A stretch of 64,000 bases of DNA from Aldrovandia affinis (taxonomy: Eukaryota > Chordata > Actinopteri > Notacanthiformes > Halosauridae), in assembly GCA_029706075.1 (NCBI GenBank), contig JAINUG010000089.1:248001-312000 (forward strand), in the 5' to 3' direction. This document shows positions 1 through 13,000 of this stretch, one piece after another. Both the position numbers and the translations under genes were made by a program. Each line of letters begins with the position of its first letter. Within the stretch, counting starts at the first letter, position 1. The notes beneath the pieces are model-generated. The model was not told the origin of the DNA, searched no databases, and was given only the letters and a program-made list of their open reading frames with translations.

Positions 1-2011
1 AATAATATTGAATGAGCCTGCTTATGCAAAATAGGCTGGTGTAAAAGAGGATTACAAAAGGTTTAAGCGGCATAAACTAAAGACGGGCACTAAACTAAAT
101 CCATTCGGGAGGCTGTTGCATTGCGAATGTGCATCTAGTTTGTTGCAATGTGGACTGGTGCCCAACAATCTGTTCTGTTCCTTCGTTCTGAATAGGAAGG
201 CTTGTCTTTTTTATTGCCTTCGTTACAATGGGTTTGTATTTGTTTAAGATTAAACGTTTGTGTCAGTTGTGTTAAAGGAGATGATGAGATAATGGTTGCA
301 TTGCCCGTCCATAAAAACTTGTAGCAGGATAGCTTGCTGAGGAGTGAGAAGGGTTAGGATTTGCAGATGGAAGCAGCTCCAACCAGTGGGTTATGCAGTC
401 TTTGTAGAATTGAATAAGCCAAGGCACGGTGAAGTTACGAGACACACTGAGGCTGATTTATGAGTGTGCACTGTGTCACTACCTTTTTAACTGTGCTCTA
501 AGGAAACTTACTGCTAGACCTCAGTCCTCACCAGAACTGTCTTCCAACTAGGTTTGTAAGGAGAGGGGTTAACTGGGCTAGGTTTGGGTTTTGATGTTGG
601 CCAAATCACGTTTACTCGTACTGATTTTACAGAATGTTTGTTTATAATGCGAGAGCATAATGACACTCTGTTCTTATCCTCTGTTCTGAATAGGAAGGGT
701 TTCGATTTTTATTTAGAATTTCAGTTTTGTTCCTATGGGGTTCATTTCATTATGGATTTCAATTTTGCTAAATATGTCTGATCTGAAATCATTTCTTTCC
801 TGTCGATCTGTGTTTTGGAGGCAAGTCAGTCACATGGTAGGCTGCCTAGTTGTCAGTATTACAAGTTATATGCATACAGGTATATTTGGTCCAGCCTTGT
901 TCTCTCATTCAGATCCAGCTGCTCTGTGATGCCAAAAACAACACTTCTTTGTATGGTAAATGAGTGCTCTTGGGGGAATATATATATTTAGACTGTTAAA
1001 ATTACGCTAATGTCTCAGTAAGCAAACAATGGAGCTGAACTGGGCCTCTGATTGTGTGGAAGCCTATCAGCGATTCAGTGCTTTCTTTGTTTGAAAATGG
1101 CAGCTGAATGCAACTTCTGTGTGCATTTTCCATACCAATTATACATTCCCAATAGTTTTTTGTCTTGTATGTACAACTAAAACAGACCGATCATAGGCAC
1201 TTCAAAATGTGCACTGCAGAGGTTTGCTCTTAAGTAACAATGGGCACCAAAAAATCTTCCAATGGGCATGAAACGTGATTCCCTGTTGATTGTGAAAACT
1301 GAAAAATGGCTGTGATGTTCTATAACAAAAAGGACCAAAAAGCCTCTGTGATTCCCTGTTGATTGGGGGCACTTACAAATGTCTGTGATCTACTGTAACA
1401 ACATGCACCACAAATCTTCTGATTTCCGGTAACAGTAGGCACCAAAAAAAAAAAACTTTCCTGCTCTCCTTTTGCAGGCATTGCTAGTAAACGTCAGTGA
1501 TCGCCAATGGAAATGGTCTGAGAACGGCGCTAAGATTTGCAGTAGTGTTCCAACTCTTAGCAGTATTGAAGCCACTGTTCATTTATTACAGCAGAGCAGG
1601 TGAGAGCAAAGGGAGCAGACAGAAGCTTCTCACACCAGTCCAAAAAAGCCTACTCCGTTTCCGTGGTGACAGCAGAGCAACCAATCAGGGAGGCATTGAA
1701 GCCCCCCGGGCTGTTAAACTGTCTGCTGTTCGCTCGCAGTCCTTGTGTGGCTTCTGTTTGTTGTTGTTGTTTCCAAAGAGTCGTGAATCAACAGCTGGCC
1801 CGGGACAGGCCAAGCTGAGGCCAGGGGGGGTGGTGGTTGGGGGAGAGAACCCCACCCCGCCCCCGCGTCCACCCCCACAAGCCCCTTCATTAACCAGCCA
1901 GTGGGGTATTTGGGCTGCAGCAGACACTTGGCACGGGATCTTGGCTCATGTGCCAGACAGAATTGGTGGGGGTCAAGTCTGGTCACCTGCTTGGAATAAT
2001 AATCGTGGTAG

Positions 2012-2014
2012 CAC

Positions 2015-2050
<36 letters not shown>

Positions 2051-2052
2051 AC
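2012..2052. repeat. AC dinucleotide microsatellite
   Basis: Near-perfect AC run of about 40 bases with single interruptions. It creates false His/Thr-rich and Cys/Val-rich reading frames on the two strands. Confidence 0.95.
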
Positions 2053-5000
2053 GAGGGGTTTGGTAGGCTGACTCCACCTGCGCTGTTTTTCCAAACCCAT
2101 TATTTCTGTCTGTGACTGCTACCACTGGTCATGGCTGGAATAATGTGCATTCTGGAAAGAAAACTTGAATGGTTTAACTGAACCGTGTATGCACACCACT
2201 GAGAATGATTTTGTTATTTTCAGTGTAGCTGTGTATCTCAAACCAGGCGCTGAGCAGACCTGTTTAATTGCTGTTATTATTAGCATAATGTAGATACCAG
2301 GAGAATAATCTACCCTGGAAACATAATAGGAAGTGCAGCACTTTGAATTTTAGCACCGGTAAGACAAAACCAAATCAATGTTGATATGAGTGCACTCTTC
2401 CCATTAGGGCTCAGTGTTTGGTATGATTTTACCCGAGAATAAGGACTTTACCACATCTGACGTGCGTCTGTCTCTGAAGAAGCACAGACAGCCTAAGAGC
2501 CTTGCGCCATGTTTGTTATAAAGATCTTTAAAAAGCTTTATTGAGGTCTACCCATACCCACCTGTTTGGTGAATCAAATATTTGGCTGTGAATCTGGCAT
2601 CCCCCAAAGTTAATCTAACCATTTTTCTAAGAAGCCTTTTTTTAAATAAAGTAGTAAAAGAAAGCATGTTAGGACACCTAATAACAGTTGATTCATGGAG
2701 ACCAAATTTGATATTTCTCAGACCAGAGTATCCAGAAGGAAAGAGAGCAAGAATAATAATAGTTAATATAGTTATAGGAGCTAGAGGTCCTGCTTTTTGT
2801 GCCATTGTTTCAGTCAGCATTACTAAACAGCAAGACCTTTCAATTTACAAGAATGAAGTCAGATCTATTCTTTTCAACGTTTAATTTTGAAGTTGGAATT
2901 CGATGCTGAACAAAAAAAGGGGTGTACTAAGTTTATCTTATTAAAGATATCTTTCCAAATGAATAAGGATTTTTCACACTGGAGTGAATCACTCTAACGT
3001 GCTTTCCCCCTTTTTCTCCAAATTTGGAATGCCTAATCATATTCTCAATCATATTCTGTGCTCGCCACAACCTCCACTGTCAGTTTGGGATAGCTCAGAC
3101 AAGCATGTGCTCTCCTTCGAAATGTGATGTCGGCTGCCACTTCTTTTCACACGGCAGTTCACAAGTTGCACAGACTGTTGCAACCGATTGACCTGACCTA
3201 ACAGGATGAGCCACCCAGCAGCCCAGCACAATATTTAATCAAATCTAATGTGTAGAAATTGCCTAAATCATAGGCAGTCAAATTTATTTGCTTTAAAAAC
3301 TTCTACATGGCAAGACACTAGAGGAAAGAACAGTGTACTATGTGTACCGCCAAGTGCCTTGCTCCTGTGACTGCTCTTTGAAGCGCTGCTGAAACTTTGA
3401 AATAGCCATTTTCTCAGTGCGATGACAGAAAGGTTGCGGGTGGTCTTGACTTACGTCACTTTCTCCTGTTCAAAGATAAGAAACATTGTCAACAGCAGAC
3501 TGTTTGAACTGGGCAACCATGAAATCGAAAGGCAAACAGGATATATCCTAACTTTGATCACTGTGCCTTTTCTGTTCTTTAGCGCCACATGTGCCAGCTG
3601 GTTAGCTGTATGAAAAAAGATATGCATCAAATTGAAAAACTCCAGGTTGCTAGCAAATGTGGCACACCTCGTGGTTTTGTGAGGCCATTTCTGTACCCTA
3701 CTGCTTGCCCATACAGGGTGAATGATGTTGAAATGTGTTGCTCAGAAAAAAACAACATTGCGGATATATTTGAGTGTGGTGCCATAAATATTCCATATGC
3801 TCATACATGTACAAAGAGTGCTACACCACCCAGTGTGCCTAATTGATGCCTAATTTGGAAAAATAAATGACTTGAGAGGAAAAGCGTTCTCCAATTCGGC
3901 ACTAGATGTGGCCTAATGCATGTGATTTGTGCTTGTGTAACGCTAGTAAAAGCTTTGAAGTGCTGCACTTTGCTGTTAAAAAATGAGGAAGAAAAATGTT
4001 CCCGGAAACCATATGAAGTTCTTCTTTGGAAGCAGAACATACGTTTAGTGGAGAATTCCAGATGTTCAACCATTCCACTGCTCCCGTTGTCACAAATGTA
4101 TTCCAGATGCATCATTGCCTGTCGTGGGACACATGATGACTCGCATATGACAGAAAGCAAATGAAAGCTGTGCATGGAAGCAGGGTCGTTAGGCTAAAAG
4201 GATGTTGCCAGGTGACAACACAGCTTCTATGTAATTGGCTGGCCGTATGAAGGAAGCAAAGCGGGCTTCACAGGTGCCAAACTGTTGTTAATATTTAGTT
4301 AGCGCCGCCGTTGAAGTCAGAGTAAGATAACAAATCTACTGGTTCTAGATAATGGAAGGGGCATTCCAGGCGATTTATAATGCAGCACACACCCACAGCA
4401 TTGCAATGGTGAAATCTGTGCCACAGTGTGTCCTGAATTGTTCACAAGGAGTTGGGTATTTAAAAAGCTTAACCAATTATGGTGGCCTTCATAGAAAATA
4501 GAAACGCAATAGGAGCTTAACTTTGACAGCAATAATGTTGCTTTATTATCTCGCTGTACCCAACGTGACCGTGTCTATCTCGTAGATACTGACGCAGCTG
4601 AAGGCTTTTTTTTATTTTTATATACGGTCCGGTAGGCTGGAATGCAGTGGGGTGGTGAGGAGATAGCCAGAGGTGTCCTTGGGCTGAGGCAAACAGACTT
4701 TGTGTCAAGGGGCCGTTTGGTTTGTCTACTTCGCAACTATACTGTGCAAATGTCTAATGGTGAAATCCCTCGGTACCCCCACCCCATCAGTGCCAGCAAC
4801 TCCCTATCCCTGGAGAGTGTGTGTTACTAATCAGCCTCTCCTAGTTTATAGGCTCCCGTGCGATAGCACGACTGCTGACCTTGCTTTAATCACGAAGGGA
4901 GCTCTGACCAAGTCTGGCCTCGCAAATTGTTACATTAAGCCCTTTATCAGCCCGGCTAAAGGAAAAAGCGCCTTTGATTGGCCACGTGAGGAAACGGCGC

Positions 5001-6474
5001 CAGCGTGTGCCAGGTTACTTCCTGCCGTTAAAGGGGCCCGGGTCGGGGCCTCCTTCAGCGAAACGCTGTTCATCTAAAACGAGGGATGTGACTCTGCCGC
5101 CGGTGCTGCACTCAGGCGGGAAGCTGGCAGATCATCCTTTGCCCGGAGCCTGTAACCACACCTGAACAAGTCTGACTCAATTTCTCTTAGTTTATAGCCT
5201 TTACTGCTATAGGCAGTAATTTGCTTACACGTTTTAATGTGATCTAATAGTCCCCAAGTATTGCCAACATTTCTTCAGCTGTTTGTCTGGCCCAGTACTG
5301 GTCCTGAATCAATTTTTTCAGCTGATTATTCAATATAATATATCCATATTTCACACCCATATTTCAACTATTGCATGTCCTGTGTTGATTTTTGATGATG
5401 ATGAGCTGCTTACGCATTTAGCTGCCCCCTTCTGCCAGAACCTAATCCTGGCCATGCCAGTGCTGACTGTGGCCAGGAGTCTCAAGGGGCAACTCAACTG
5501 GTGATGAGTTGGATTTCGAATGCAATTGGGCATTCCAGATAGAGGAAATAAAGAATATTGAATGAAAAGTTGAAGATCTGCCCTTTAACAGAGATGCAAA
5601 GCAAATAATCTATTCCAAGAACAAGACTCCATGGATACCCAATATTTAGCCCTGATTTAGCTCTTTTATATGTCCTCCAGAGTTTGCCACGAGCCTAGCG
5701 CAAAATCACTGAAATCACACCACAGCTTAAAAGCTTTTGTAGTGTGTCGTACCCTGTGAGCTTTGATAATTTCTCCAGCGAGCACCTTCCACCTACCTTG
5801 TGGATATTAAACAGTTTTGAAATCCTCCAGTCTTTACCATATAGAAAAATGCTTGGGAACTTCAGAAATGGGTGTGACACTAGAAAAATCCTTTATTGAG
5901 TTTGTAATCTGAATGGTCAGGCCTCTCAGAAGCCTTCACCAGCCTTTACCAATGTTCCCCCCGATCACTTTTTTATTTTTTTATTTCACCGTTGCCTCTG
6001 GGTTGAGCATAAACCCACCATTGTACATGATAGGGGAAAGCCTGCCAGATAGGGTTCTTGGGTCCCGTAAGCATGGTGGTCCCCTTACCTGCCAGGTCTG
6101 GCTCTTCCCTTGTTGGGATTCTTGGATACCATATACATGGTGGTCCCCTGCCAGGTTCTGTCCCCAGCCACACCCCTTTCAAGCAGGCCACACCCACCGG
6201 AATATTCCATTAAGAAAGGAGAAAACCCTGTGACCCCAGCAGGCCTGTGTTTGCATGTGAGCCCTGGGACGATCAGTGATTAACCCTGACTCACCTCCCC
6301 CCACCCCCCACCCCACCCATAGCACTGCAGCTCAGGTCAAGTGACCACTCACAAGACTCAACAAAAGGCCTTCAAATGCACATTAAACATCAGCTGACAA
6401 TGTGTAACATGCAATACTTTGAGCCAAAAGACTAATTTTCTGAACTAATGTTCTAAAAAAAAACCTGCCCTTTC

Positions 6475-6796
6475 CATCAGACTGCATTTTTCTGCAATAT
6501 CCAAGATGATCTACTCTTCCAAAATAGGTGCTGGATCAAATGACAAATGACAATAAAACATTTGTCCTTAACTTTGACTCTCAATTATTATTTTCTTCAC
6601 AGATACAGTTTGGGGAGTTCAGTAATCACCTAAATGAACTCACCAAGCTGTGAAGGAAAAAGGAACACTTGCGTTTATTTGTTAGTAAAAATTGAGGACA
6701 AATGTTGATTGAATCCATGCCTTAGTCATTTGATCCAGCACCTATTTTGGAAAAATAGATTGTCTTGGATATTGCGGTTCAATTCAGTCTGATATG
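6475..6796. mobile_element. MITE-like element with about 105-bp inverted arms
   Basis: The left arm (6475-6580) and right arm (6684-6796) are reverse complements of each other with scattered mismatches and small gaps. Shared words include GCAATATCCAAGA, CCAAAATAGGTGCTGGATC and ACATTTGTCCT. The loop between the arms is about 100 bases and carries no coding frame. Long arms around a short non-coding centre are typical of non-autonomous DNA transposons. The family is not identified and no target duplication was confirmed. Confidence 0.75.
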
Positions 6797-7052
6797 AAGC
6801 CGTCCTGAATATTCCTGCTCATAAACTGGTCAATATTCTAATTTTGTCTTCCCATTCTACCTTTATATTTAATTGTTTTTGCTTAAGTATGTATGTAACT
6901 ATTCTCTATGTAACCTATATTCTGTATTGCTGCACCTCTGTTTCAAATTTTGAAATGACTCCAGGCATATTACCTGAAGGTTTTTGGTTTATGCTGTTCA
7001 TGCATAATTGTGCATTAAGATCACTGACCTCCACGCCTTCTCTCTTCCTCAG

Positions 7053-7154
7053 GAATCTGTATCAAATGTGGTAAAGGTGTGTATGGAGCCAGCCAAGCTT
7101 GCCAAGCCATGGGCAACCTCTACCACACCAACTGTTTCACCTGCTGCTCATGTG
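7053..7154 (+). CDS. wtip: wtip exon: first half of LIM1
   Basis: Acceptor CTTCCTCAG at 7052 and donor G/GTGAGT at 7155. The exon begins with two bases completing a Gly codon, then 33 codons (ICIKCG...CCSC), then one base of the next Gly. It contains the first LIM1 zinc ligands, CIKC and HTNC, and part of the second finger. Confidence 0.93.
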
Positions 7155-9955
7155 GTGAGTCTGTCTCTTTGCTACTACACATCACTGGCTGCTATTTAAA
7201 GACATCTACAAGCGTAAAGGCACAAAGGTGCTCTTTCCCTGTGGTTTACTGGAATATGTCAGAGATGTGTGACACATTCTGTATTTTTCAGTGCTAGATG
7301 CACTCTGGAGGCAGAATGACTCGCCTAGATGAGCCGAACAGCATGTGTCTCATCATTAAACTGGAATTAATGTGTGCTAATATGGATTCCATTACTTCAT
7401 GTTGCGTTAATCCTAGGAAGAGATCACTCAGATTCTGTGGGGTGACTGTTTCAGTGGTCTGTTCGGCTAGCATTCCTGCACACCTTTCACCTGAAGACTA
7501 AACTGAGGGAGTAGCTGCTAAGCTTCATTTGCGTGTTACATCTTTGTCTCTCACGTATCCCAAGCTTTTTATGCATCTGTTAATTAGATGTACAGGTAAT
7601 AAGTAAAGACTGTGTAAGGTAACATTAAGTTTCCATGAGAAATGTTATAGCTTGTTAATTATACTTAAATATATAACAACAGACTATGAAATACAGGTAT
7701 AATGGACAAGTATAATGGACCAAAATTACAATTTTGCAATATGATCTCAATTTAAGTCCATAACAAAAAAACTGGCTTTACAATTGAGACCAGACATGCC
7801 TTGCTGCTGTGGGAGCTTTAGTGGCTCGGTTGTGTTGAGTTCTTACTGACTCCCAGTCCTCTTGTTGCTTGATTTCTCCCTCCCATCAACTCCGGAGCCG
7901 TTGAGGCAGGCCCGAGCATTCACTCGCTGTAACCTGGACCGTTTCTGGGAAAGCTTTTAAAAGTCCCCCCAAGTACACAAAAAGTCCACTCGGGGGCCAC
8001 GTGTAAGACAGGCAGCTGGCAGTCTGTGTTTACGCTACTAATGAGCTGCTGAATGTTATCTGAGGGATTGCGTGTGGGGATGGGGATGGTTGGAAGTGCT
8101 GTGGTCAGCTCCTGTTCAGCGTTGACCTTCACACTTCACCCGAGGACCAGGAATCAGGTGTTTCTTTGCCTTTCTGGGGAGGACTTCACTTCGTGCTATC
8201 TAGATAGATTTTTACTGTGAACTGTGTGTCCCATTTTCAGCCTGTCAAACCTTTCATCCCCTCCCTCCTGCAATTGTAATTGTAAGCTCCCTTGGGTTCC
8301 TGTGACAAGGCTCCATTCTGCAATTCCCCATTAGCATGCGCAACTGGGTAGAAGCATATCTGGGTCAGAGGGCAAGAGGTGTACCTGAACTGTCGTGGAT
8401 ATCGGTAACCACTGTAAAGAATTGGACTGCATCACCCAAACCAAATAAGTTTGACTTGATTCAATCAGATGCGTTTCACATTTATAGTTGGGCTAGAGAT
8501 TATTGAGTCTCTAGCAAATAGCCATTTACAGTTGACACGTGCTAGAGAATATATTGTAGTAGGGATGGTATTCCCTGCTACAGCAGAAGGAGAAGCTGTT
8601 ACTTCAGGGATCAAGATTGTGTTTTTAACAGCTGTCCTCAAGGGGAGAGTGTTAAGGAGCCAGTTACAGACTTTGATTAATGTTGGGTTACGTCCCCTAA
8701 GCTAGTCACAAATCACTTGAGCCTACAAATCCCTTTAAAAAGCTGCTAGGTGTCAGTAATGCCAGTTAAAGCTACAGGGAATTAACCTTCTGTTGAAACA
8801 CTGAAATGTTAATGTACCCTCCCAACATTCAGTACAAGCACCAGATAATATTGCTGAGTGAGACAGAAGGCCTTTTCCTTTTAGGGGTTTAAAAAAAAAT
8901 TGCCTTCATCTTAAATTATGTACCCAGTACATAATTTAATTATGTGCCCAATTACATCAGTGTAAGTCCTCAATCCGTTAGCTGGCATAGATGTCCATTA
9001 TCTGCTTTTAATCATGGCACCAATCCAGGGTTGTTAGTAGCAGCATTATACTCAATGAGGCACTCATTCAGTTCATCCTAGTATGCTATCGCAGCAAAGA
9101 CACACCGGTGAACATTGTACATTGACCTAAGGTCGGTGCATGTTGTTGCATGTTGTAATATTTGGCCCAAAAGATAGGAAGCCTATAGGCCGTGTAGATT
9201 GTGAAATAAAAAAGCTGAAAGATTGCGCACTCGCTCCTTTTGCAGAGTTCTTTGTCCACTACCTTCACAGTGATGTTCTGATCCACTCAAAGCCTTCTTA
9301 TGCTTGTTTATACCCCTTGAGTCTCTGACGTTTCGAAGTCACGTTTCCACTTGTGCACTTGCTTCTGCTGCAGTGCTATTTTAAATAAATTATTTTAAAT
9401 AATTTATTAGAAAATACAGTAGGATGTTATTTTAACCAACGGCATGATGAGAGTGTACATTTCCTGAAATATGTTTATGGTAACTGGCTTTGACAGCAAA
9501 GTAAAAATGTGGCTGCTTGGTGTGAGTGACAGCTATGGAGGTGGTCTGGAAACTCAGACAGCCAGATCTCAAGAGATCTGAAGACAGTCAAACCTTACTG
9601 TCTGGGAACAGCAGCGATAGGCACACCAGGGACGTGCCAGCTTAGACAATGGTCAAATTCTCAGAGGACAATCTGCAGTGTGAAGTCTGGTGTATTTGAT
9701 ACACACCTCATCTCGGCATAGTTTGTTTGATTTTCCAGTTTGAAAAACATTGCTTTGTTACATCCCAAAAAGTGGGCAGGTGTATCACTCTTAACTGCTC
9801 AGCTTTTGCCATGCTTATAGTGGAGAGGTATAAGGCAGGTACAAGGTTATTGTGAGGCAGCTGTACAGAGATCATTATAGTTCTCAGTGTTCTCACATGT
9901 ACCTGAAGCAAATAAGAGCATAGACTCTGAAGGTAGCTACACGTGCACGCACGCC

Positions 9956-10000
<45 letters not shown>

Positions 10001-13000
10001 TGTGTTTCACAGGCCAACACAGAGAGCCCACACAGTGAGACCTTCCCAAGGTGTGCTCCCATCTCCCTAACCTGACCTGTAGGCCTAACTGTGTTTCATT
10101 GTCCAGCCCAGCTGAGCACCAACCACAGAGTCATTTAGATCATGGCATTCTGTCTGGACCTCTGTAATGAGTCAGTCAGACAGTGACATGACTCGCTTCA
10201 TGCTCCAGACACTCCCTCAAAAAAATAACCAACGGCTTGTATTTTCGGTGCTTGTTTAAACCGCCATTTCCTTTGCCGACCACACCTGGCACATGGGCCA
10301 GCCACCTGAAGGGAGGGAGCCGGGAATATCCCCGGCCTGTGTCTCGGCATTGTCCAAGTGTTGGCCTGGCGTTGTACAAGCATTGTCCAAGCGTTGTCCC
10401 AATGGTGGAGGAGCTAGGGAGAGAGAGGGGGGGATGTTTATATGGGACAGGCTGGGTAAGGTAGGGGGGGGGGAAGCAGGCCTGCACTTGCTTAGGAGAC
10501 AGTAGGGAAATTCCCCTCTTAATGGAGCCCACAAACTCAGTGACTCATCATCCTCAGCGTTCAGACCACAGCATCTGCAGGTTATAAAGGCGTGTTTGTT
10601 AAGACCGAGGAGGTGGATTCAAACCTGGAAAGGGATTTTTTTCCCCTCTGTTTTTCTAAAGGGAAATTCTCCTCTGTGGGATGTGAGGTCACCTCATAAA
10701 AGCATGACACTGATTTCAGCACATTGACACTAAATACATTTTGTGTACTGTAATCAGCAACAGGCTTCTTTAGTACTGAACAGGAACCCAAGGGATGGAT
10801 TTGCTATTCTGAAGGGTTACCCCTTCCACAAACTAAAGATTTCCCATTGCAGAACAAAAACATATGCTGTACAGAACAAACTGACAGGTGCAAACAGGAT
10901 GAGAGAGTGACACAACGAGGTAATGATTAAAAAAAACAATAACCCAAATGAAGCTAACTATGAAACAATAATTCAAATGAAATGCATCACTGAAATTGTA
11001 AGCGGAAATGATTTATTCGTAAATGTTGTAAGTGTACAGCATTTGCTCCCAAAACTAATTTCCCCCCCAAAAAAGAAACAAAAAAAGTGGTATAAATCCC
11101 TATTCCTGCCATAAGTCTAGTTTGCTTCTGTTATCCCCCTCCTTTGAGACCCAGCCATGGGTTTAATGTTAGTGGGAGGAAGGAAAACAGTGTTTAGGGG
11201 GCAATAGATTGCCCCCTCTCAGGCTGCAGTCAGGTAAATGCAGGGCCCTATTTCCCCCCTAACAGAGCAGCAGGGAGGGTGAGTCACAGAGCCCTGTTTA
11301 CTGGACCCTGTCCCAGCATCCTGCAGGCGAACAAAGAGTGTTATTGTGCATGCCTCACCTGTGCGCTTTCTCATTGGCTCACTCCCCTCAGTCACCAACT
11401 CCACTGTGGGAGTAACAGCACGCACAGTTACTGTGCTGCTTCGTTCTTTTTGTTCTTACCGTTTTCAATTTTCGTCATGGTGGCCCGCTTTCAAAAATAT
11501 TGCAAGTTCACCTGCACTATGCAGTAATTGTGAATGCTTTTATAAGTGTCTTTGAATAATGTCGTTGGAGGCCTCCTTAACAGCCTTAATAGCGTGAGAG
11601 TACAGTCGATGCGATTTCATTGTTGAAACGCTTTGCACTGCTCTAACACACACCTCAAATTCCACAGGGTGCTTTATTTGCCAACCGTTCTGCCTGGCAG
11701 CTTTCCAGGTACATTGTCACCGCCGCTATGGCGACAAAACCTTCCCAGCAGACCAATTAATGCATGCAACTAGCCACGGAGGATAGATTAGCTTCGGTGT
11801 ATCAGAGAGGGGCATGCTCTTAATTACACTGTGTTCCGTATTCATGCATCTCTTAAAGTGTTTGTGGTCGCAGGGTTAAAATGTTCTTGTTGTTGGGCCT
11901 CCACTGCATTCTGTATTCGTGCATCTCTTGAATCGTTTGTGGTTTTAGGATTTAAATGTTCTTGTCGTTGGGCCTCCTTGGTCTGGTGTGTCCAGCTAAA
12001 GCATTAGTCCATAGTGGCACGCACCATGGCCCAGAATCAAACGTTGACCGCGTCAAAGCCTGACTGTGTCTGGTGTCTGTTTGAATTCAAATTGTGTATT
12101 GGCACTAAATAAAATAGTGAGACAAAAAAACAAGCAAATGGTAGGCGTGTGGGGGAGGGTTTCTGTCGGCTGTTTCTGTCAGTTAAATAGCGTCGACTGT
12201 ATGTCACACTGTTAAGACTGGGTGCACACCTGTCGATTTGTGCTCTCTAATTTGATGGAAGACATTGCAGTGAGGAGACGGGGCTTGAAAGTGATTGGGA
12301 GTTCTAGATAGGAAGGAGAGAAAAAAGGGTTAGAAGTTGTTCAAATCTTTGCTGTTGTTTTGGTCTATCTTTGCAGAAAGGAATTTCAAAGGGTTTCCTG
12401 ACTCAATTCCATGATGTTTTGGGGTAGCTGTGTGACATAGGGTCTAGGGAACAGAACTTGTAACTGCTGTTATAAATAGCTTCATTAAATATCTGGCTGT
12501 ATAAATTGATGATTTTCAACAATACATGTGAATGAAATCTGTAAAATGGTCTTTTTTTTAATTACAGAAGGGATTTTGCTGTTTTCCCGAGGGCGTTTCT
12601 AAAAATAATTTCCAGGAAACCATGGTTATCAGCATGTTTATTGTGGGAAGCAAAAGGGTAGCATGAATTCTGAGAACTGAAGATTGGATCAGTCTAACTT
12701 TTTTTGCTTCGCTGTGGACAAATGTTTATTTAGATAATGTAAGCGACGCAGTCAACAGGGTTTGTGATCCAGAATCCCATAGAGGGAATAGCATACATAA
12801 AAACGTTCTATTCTATTTAAAAAAACAGCAATTATGGAACGTCCGCACAATCTAAATACAAAAATTTGACCTTTGGTGTATACAGAAGATCGGAGATCAA
12901 ACCACATTGTGGTTGGAGAATCCATTTAATAGAGTTTAGAACCAGATGAATCCTATGAGATTTGAGATTAGATGATTTTTACAGTTCACAGTATGGGCAT

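Larger units (their letters stand above)
1..7052 (+). other. wtip upstream intron (part), no exon seen
   Basis: The first LIM exon needs one base from an upstream exon to complete its first Gly codon, so this stretch is intronic or upstream of wtip. It holds an AC microsatellite at 2012-2052, a GC-rich patch with a CACGTG E-box near 4980-5060, and a 322-bp inverted-repeat element at 6475-6796. The remaining reading frames are short, on both strands, and resemble no family I recognise. Confidence 0.7.

Noticed and set aside
1497..2100. Frames of 128 and 189 codons on opposite strands
   Set aside because: Both run through the AC microsatellite and a G/C homopolymer-rich patch, lack splice or domain support, and are low complexity.
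2548..2884. Overlapping 90- and 100-codon frames on both strands
   Set aside because: The - frame starts with a hydrophobic run like a signal peptide, but no family is recognisable and the sense/antisense openness is common in AT-rich DNA.
9708..10075. Cys/Val-rich and His/Thr-rich frames
   Set aside because: They arise from translating the AC repeat at 9959-9998.
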